The position numbers and the translations under genes are program-made. The notes beneath the pieces were generated by a model that saw nothing but the letters and a program-made list of their open reading frames with translations, was not told where the DNA came from and did no database searches. From Anaerolineae bacterium (GTDB lineage: Bacteria; Chloroflexota; Anaerolineae; Anaerolineales; Anaerolineaceae): a stretch of 64,000 bases of DNA. Shown here piece after piece: positions 60,002 to 64,000 of the stretch; within the stretch, counting starts at the first letter, position 1, and every line of letters begins with the position of its first letter. The stretch is taken from contig JABUFD010000002.1 of NCBI GenBank assembly GCA_013314735.1, positions 372,001 to 436,000 of the forward strand, in the 5' to 3' direction.

Positions 60002-61290
60002 AAATCGCAGTCATAGGCGGGGGGTCTACCTATACCCCTGAATTGGTGAATGGTTTCCTGGCGTGTGCGGATCGGTTACCGCTGCGCGAATTGTGGCTGA
60101 TGGACATTGACCCAGCACGGCTTTCCGTTGTCGGTGGTTTTGCCCAACGCATGGTTGCAGCCCGTGGGAACCCATTTCGGGTAGTCCTGTCCACGGACCA
60201 GCGTGAGAGCATCCGCGGCACGTCTTATGTGGTGACCCAACTGCGTGTCGGTCAGATGGCGGCGCGCGTGGCGGATGAATACCTCGGTCGGCGGCATGGC
60301 TTGATTGGTCAAGAAACAACCGGAATAGGCGGGATGGCCAAGGCACTGCGGACCATCCCGGTGGCATTGGGAATCGCCCGTGATGTGGCGAAAACAGCCC
60401 CCGGTGCATGGATGTTGAATTTTACCAATCCCTCTGGTTTGATCACTGAAGCGCTGTTCCGCTACGGCGGTGACATTCCGGTGGTTGGCGTGTGCAATGT
60501 CGGGATCACGACCAAGATGGAAATTCTTGAGAAGATGCGATCCCGCACCGGTGAAACGATTGCCCCGGAACGGGCAGTGCTGAAGACGCTTGGGCTCAAC
60601 CATCTTACCTGGCACAGCGGTTTCACGGTGGATGGGATTGACCGTTGGGGTGACCTGTTTCCGGGTTTCCTGGATGAATTGCAGCAAGAGAACGAGCCGG
60701 AGTGGGACCTGGAAACGGTGAAATCGCTGCGGAGGATCCCGAATGGGTACCTCCAGTATTATTACTATCCCACCCGCAAACTGCATAAACAAGAGCAATG
60801 GCCTCCCAGTCGGGGGGAGGAGGTGATGTCGATCGAAAGCGATTTGTTACAGCAATATGCTGATCCCACCCTGTCTGAACCACCAGCAGATTTGATGAAG
60901 CGCGGCGGGGCGTATTATTCCACCCTCGCCACCCAATTGATTGACTCCCATTACAATGACCTGGGTTTGGTGGAAGTGGTGAATGTGCGTAATAACGGCA
61001 CCATAAAAAGCTATCCTGATGATTGGGTGTTGGAAATGAGCTGCAAAATGGATCGCAACGGGATCCACCCACAACCGGTTGAACCACTGCCGTTGGTCTG
61101 TTACGGTTTGATGGCGCATGTTAAGGCTTATGAACTGCTGACGGTCGAAGCGGCGGTGCATGGCGACCGTAATGCGGCTTACCAGGCACTCCTGGCCCAT
61201 CCGTTAGGCCCTGAAGCGGACCAGGTCCAGGCCGTGCTGGACGATATGTTGGAAACCAACAAAACCTATCTGCCGCAATTCTGGCAATAA
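59998..61290 (+). CDS. GH4-family 6-phospho-glycosidase
   Basis: 430 aa from the ATG at 59998, with AAAAGGAG before it. The NAD-binding [14 protein letters not shown], the stretch [21 protein letters not shown], the metal-site Cys in [10 protein letters not shown] and His in LNHLTWHSG are all family hallmarks. GH4 enzymes cleave glycosides by transient NAD-dependent oxidation at C3; the wording fits 6-phospho-beta-glucosidases best. With a kinase rather than a PTS nearby, the true substrate could be unphosphorylated or phosphorylated after entry. Confidence 0.9.
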   Translation: MKIAVIGGGSTYTPELVNGFLACADRLPLRELWLMDIDPARLSVVGGFAQRMVAARGNPFRVVLSTDQRESIRGTSYVVTQLRVGQMAARVADEYLGRRHGLIGQETTGIGGMAKALRTIPVALGIARDVAKTAPGAWMLNFTNPSGLITEALFRYGGDIPVVGVCNVGITTKMEILEKMRSRTGETIAPERAVLKTLGLNHLTWHSGFTVDGIDRWGDLFPGFLDELQQENEPEWDLETVKSLRRIPNGYLQYYYYPTRKLHKQEQWPPSRGEEVMSIESDLLQQYADPTLSEPPADLMKRGGAYYSTLATQLIDSHYNDLGLVEVVNVRNNGTIKSYPDDWVLEMSCKMDRNGIHPQPVEPLPLVCYGLMAHVKAYELLTVEAAVHGDRNAAYQALLAHPLGPEADQVQAVLDDMLETNKTYLPQFWQ

Positions 61291-61313
61291 TCCAGCCAGG
61301 AAAGGAGCTGCTG

Positions 61314-62681
61314 ATGACGACGACAACGACAAACGAGACAGCGGTGAAAGAATTCCGAACCTCGTTCAAAACGAGGGTACTGTATTCGCTTTCCAGCCTG
61401 GGGGTGGCAACCCCGGTGGAAGCAGTCAGTGGGATCATCGCCTTTTACATCGTGGATGTGATGAACCTGCCAGCGACCTGGTTTGCGGTGTTCTGGTTTT
61501 TCTATACCATTTACAATGCGATCAACAATCCGCTGCTTGGGTTCCTGTCAGACCGAACCCGGAGCCGATGGGGCAGGCGTCTTCCTTACATCCTGTTTGG
61601 TGGACTCCCATACGGGGTTGCCTTTGCCTTGTTGTTTACCGCCCCTTTTGATGGTCGCGAGAACCCTGTTGGTTTGCTGGTCTATTTTGGTCTGGCAATT
61701 GTGGCCTGGGAGGGAATTTATACTGCCATCGCCACCGGGTATTATGGACTGCTGCCTGAAATGTTCCCGGGATATCGGGAGCGGACGGATGTTGCCGCGA
61801 AGATGAATATCTTCCAGACGATCGCATTGGTCCTGGGTGCCGCCTTGCCCCCGATGCTGGCAAGTTTGCTGGGCTGGGCGGGCATGGCGACGGTTTTGGC
61901 GGTAATCTCGGTAATCGCGATCTATGTCGGTTACCCGGCGATGTTCGAGCAGCCGGCGCTGAAAACAGATACAGGTTTTCCGTTCGGGACTGCGTTGAAA
62001 GCGACCTTCCTCAACCGCAGTTACCTGACGGCAGCCGGGGCGCAGGCGATGCGTTTTTTCGCCACCGGTATGCTCCAGACCGGGATTTTATTCTATCTCA
62101 AATACAGCCTGAAGGTGGATGAAGGCCTGGCGACCGTGATCCTGGGGATCGCTTTTGTGGTGGCGATGCTCTCGCTCTATCCATGGCGCAATTGGGTGGC
62201 GAACAGATTGGACAGCCGCAGGACATTGATGATCGCCAACGCGGTCATGATCCTGGGGATTGTGCCGATGGGCTTTTCGCCCAACATCATTTTCACCTAC
62301 ATCACCGCGGTGGTTGTGGGGATCGGCCTGGGGGGATTGGTCCTGATCGGTGATGTGATCATCACTGAAGTGGTGGATGAAGATGAGGTCAAGACCGGGC
62401 ACCAACGAGCGGGGATGTATTTTGGGATGAGCGGCTTCCTGATCACCCTCAGCGGTTTGCTGGTTTCCTCGGTGTTTGGGTTGATGATGCCGGCATTTGG
62501 GTATGACACGATGCTGGAGGTGCAGCCTGCCACAGTAGAGCTTGGCTTCCGCCTGTTCCTGACCGTACCCACCTCTCTGGGTTTTCTCCTGGCGATCTTT
62601 CTTTTGTGGCTATACCCGCTGCATGGAGAACGGTTGGCGCACATCCAGGCCGCTCTGAAAGTGAAACGGGGTGAACAATGA
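61314..62681 (+). CDS. GPH-type sugar/cation symporter (MFS) 2
   Basis: 455 aa with 12 membrane helices. The loop NAINNPLLGFLSDRTRSRWGRRLPYIL is the GPH signature, and the end of the first half reads YYGLLPEMFPGYRERTDVAA. It differs well from the symporter at 57333, so the two are not recent duplicates. GGAAAGGAG precedes the ATG. Confidence 0.92.
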   Translation: MTTTTTNETAVKEFRTSFKTRVLYSLSSLGVATPVEAVSGIIAFYIVDVMNLPATWFAVFWFFYTIYNAINNPLLGFLSDRTRSRWGRRLPYILFGGLPYGVAFALLFTAPFDGRENPVGLLVYFGLAIVAWEGIYTAIATGYYGLLPEMFPGYRERTDVAAKMNIFQTIALVLGAALPPMLASLLGWAGMATVLAVISVIAIYVGYPAMFEQPALKTDTGFPFGTALKATFLNRSYLTAAGAQAMRFFATGMLQTGILFYLKYSLKVDEGLATVILGIAFVVAMLSLYPWRNWVANRLDSRRTLMIANAVMILGIVPMGFSPNIIFTYITAVVVGIGLGGLVLIGDVIITEVVDEDEVKTGHQRAGMYFGMSGFLITLSGLLVSSVFGLMMPAFGYDTMLEVQPATVELGFRLFLTVPTSLGFLLAIFLLWLYPLHGERLAHIQAALKVKRGEQ

Positions 62682-63673
62682 CACAATTTTACCTGGGTGT
62701 TGATGTCGGTGGAACAAAAACACATGCGCTGGTGGCCGATGAAACCGGCCAGGTGAGGGGAGGAGCGCAGGGTGGTACCGGCAGTTGGGAGGCGATCGGG
62801 TATGACGGCCTGACCCGGGTGTTAAGTGATGTGATCCAGCGTGCCTGTCAGATGGCCGGCATACTCCCCGGTCAGTTGGCGGGGTCGGGGCTGGGATTGG
62901 CAGGCTATGATTGGCCGAGTCAGACGGAAGCCCACCGGAAAGCGTGTTGGGATGCCGGGCTGAATGAGCCGATCCGTGTCGTGAACGACGCAGTCCTGGG
63001 CATCCTGGCAGGCGCGGAGGAGGGCTGGGGCATATCAATAGTTTCCGGAACCGGGTGCAATTGCCGGGGATGGAACCGTGACCATTCCCATGAAGGACGT
63101 GTGGTTGGCGGTTGGGGAGAATGGAGCGGGGAGGCTGCTGGTGGGTTTGACATCCTGGCACGCGCGATGCGTGCTGTGGTGTTCGAGTGGAACCAACGAG
63201 GACCGGCGACGCAGTTATCGCAGGCGTTCCTTCGGCACACCGGGGCCATTGACCTGGATGACCTGGTGGAAGGATTATACCTGCGCCGCTACCATTTTGA
63301 TCCAGCGATGGTGATGCTCGTGTTCGAGATCGCCCATGCCGGTGATGTACAGGCGGTGGAGGTGATGCGTTGGGCCGGTGAGCAGTTGGGGGGAATGGCA
63401 CTGGGGGTGGTCAATCAACTCCGTCTCCGTGACCAGAGTTTTGATGTGGTCCTGATCGGCAGTATCTATGACGGCCATCCACTGATCCAATCTGCACTGG
63501 AGGAAACGATCCAACGCGAAGCCCCCGGCGCTCGTTTGGTACGCCTGGCAGTGCCCCCGGTGGTGGGGGGTGTACTGCTGGGGATGGAGGCTGCAGGGCA
63601 GGAATTCATTCCCAGGCGTTCAAGGCTGGTTGAAAGCACCCGGGCGTTTTTCGCGAAGGAGGTGGATCGATGA
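62678..63673 (+). CDS. BadF/BadG-type sugar (GlcNAc-like) kinase
   Basis: 331 aa of the ASKHA fold: GVDVGGTKTHALVADETGQV (phosphate-1 loop), VVNDAVLGILAGA, and SIVSGTGCNCRGW (phosphate-2 loop). Its closest named relatives are N-acetylglucosamine and N-acetylmuramic acid kinases. In this cluster it would phosphorylate the free sugar after deacetylation or hydrolysis. Overlaps both neighbours as ATGA. Confidence 0.88.
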   Translation: MTQFYLGVDVGGTKTHALVADETGQVRGGAQGGTGSWEAIGYDGLTRVLSDVIQRACQMAGILPGQLAGSGLGLAGYDWPSQTEAHRKACWDAGLNEPIRVVNDAVLGILAGAEEGWGISIVSGTGCNCRGWNRDHSHEGRVVGGWGEWSGEAAGGFDILARAMRAVVFEWNQRGPATQLSQAFLRHTGAIDLDDLVEGLYLRRYHFDPAMVMLVFEIAHAGDVQAVEVMRWAGEQLGGMALGVVNQLRLRDQSFDVVLIGSIYDGHPLIQSALEETIQREAPGARLVRLAVPPVVGGVLLGMEAAGQEFIPRRSRLVESTRAFFAKEVDR

Positions 63674-64000
63674 TTCAGGTTGGTTATAGCCAGGCCGTGA
63701 TTACCCCGGCGTTGGAACCACCCGTCTTCATGGCGGGGTTTGAACAAAACCGGATCGCCTTGTCGGTGCATGATGACCTGTATGCCCGTTTTCTGGCCTT
63801 GCAGACTGATTCGGACAGGATTCTGGTACTGGGTTCGCTCGACCTTATTGGTCTGTTCCGTCCGGACGTGGAGGAGGTCATAGCTCGGATTAACGGTCTG
63901 GACCGCTTCCAGGGCGGCATTCCAGCGCCTGACATCATTCTTTCGTGCGCTCACCCTCACCATGGACCCGATACGATGGGATTATGGGGGCCGGATATGA
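63670..64000 (+). CDS. Neutral/alkaline ceramidase-like protein 2 (cut by window end)
   Basis: The first 110 residues are visible. GYSQAVITPALEPPVFMAGF, VHDDLYARFLAL and the zinc His motif in SCAHPHHGPDTMGLWGPD match the N-terminal part of the ceramidase-like protein at 58655. The first His-x-His reads HPH instead of HTH. It starts as ATGA on the kinase stop and is open at the window edge. Confidence 0.85.
   Translation, partial: MIQVGYSQAVITPALEPPVFMAGFEQNRIALSVHDDLYARFLALQTDSDRILVLGSLDLIGLFRPDVEEVIARINGLDRFQGGIPAPDIILSCAHPHHGPDTMGLWGPDM

Noticed and set aside
1-64000. tRNA, rRNA, insertion sequence or attachment site
   Set aside because: No cloverleaf, rRNA core sequence, transposase motif or paired terminal repeat was recognised on reading, though short or degenerate ones could be missed without a search.

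Overview
The window looks like a piece of a mid-GC, Gram-positive-style (monoderm) bacterial chromosome, most plausibly from the Chloroflexota (Anaerolineae-like). That guess rests on a type VII-like secretion locus of unfamiliar layout, an LCP cell-wall ligase next to sulfated-glycan genes, an HPr with a regulatory serine, lipoprotein solute-binding proteins and no outer-membrane genes. No rRNA, tRNA or complete insertion sequence was seen.

Region by region: (1) 1-4741 is a CRISPR-Cas adaptation/processing locus: the end of cas6, an AT-rich leader, a 24-repeat array, two unannotated small membrane-protein genes separated by three tandem 21-bp hairpin repeats, then cas1 and cas2. (2) 4792-5529 is a reverse-strand IclR regulator, probably leaderless. 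(3) 5614-17151 is a type VII secretion-like operon: a secreted VWA protein anchored by a TM helix to a cytoplasmic FHA domain, five WXG100-type proteins (one with a long Gly-rich tail) plus a possible 42-aa overlapping ORF, a membrane pseudokinase with a zinc ribbon, a three-ATPase EccC/EssC-like motor, and a YukD-FHA-FHA fusion. (4) 17502-26008 holds an LCP protein, a large GT-C-like membrane protein, a Wzm/Wzt-type polysaccharide exporter and three sulfotransferases. (5) 26187-36483 is an L-ascorbate PTS operon: SorC-type regulator, ulaG, ulaC, ulaA, ulaB, a HAD phosphatase, ulaF, ulaE, its own ptsH and ptsI, and a propeller-like protein; ulaD is absent. (6) 36830-44073 resumes the glycan theme with two duplicated small glycosyltransferases, a fourth sulfotransferase, three GT4 glycosyltransferases and another membrane protein, nearly all overlapping by 1-4 bases.

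(7) 44103-49684 is a sulfonate/taurine/nitrate-type ABC importer whose permease and binding-protein genes are separated by an unusual 963-aa adenylation-carrier-acyltransferase fusion. (8) 49838-64000 is a LacI-controlled catabolic cluster: sugar-type binding protein and two permeases without an ATPase, a glycerol-1-phosphate-dehydrogenase-like enzyme, a Gfo/Idh/MocA oxidoreductase, a PIG-L deacetylase, two GPH-type symporters, a GH4 glycosidase, a BadF/BadG-type kinase and two neutral-ceramidase-like proteins (the second cut by the window edge).

The most unusual parts are the rearranged type VII-like locus, the A-PCP-acyltransferase inside an ssu-like operon, the small membrane proteins next to cas1, and the ceramidase/G1P-dehydrogenase/GH4 salvage cluster. 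All functions are inferred from motifs read by eye; no database search was possible.
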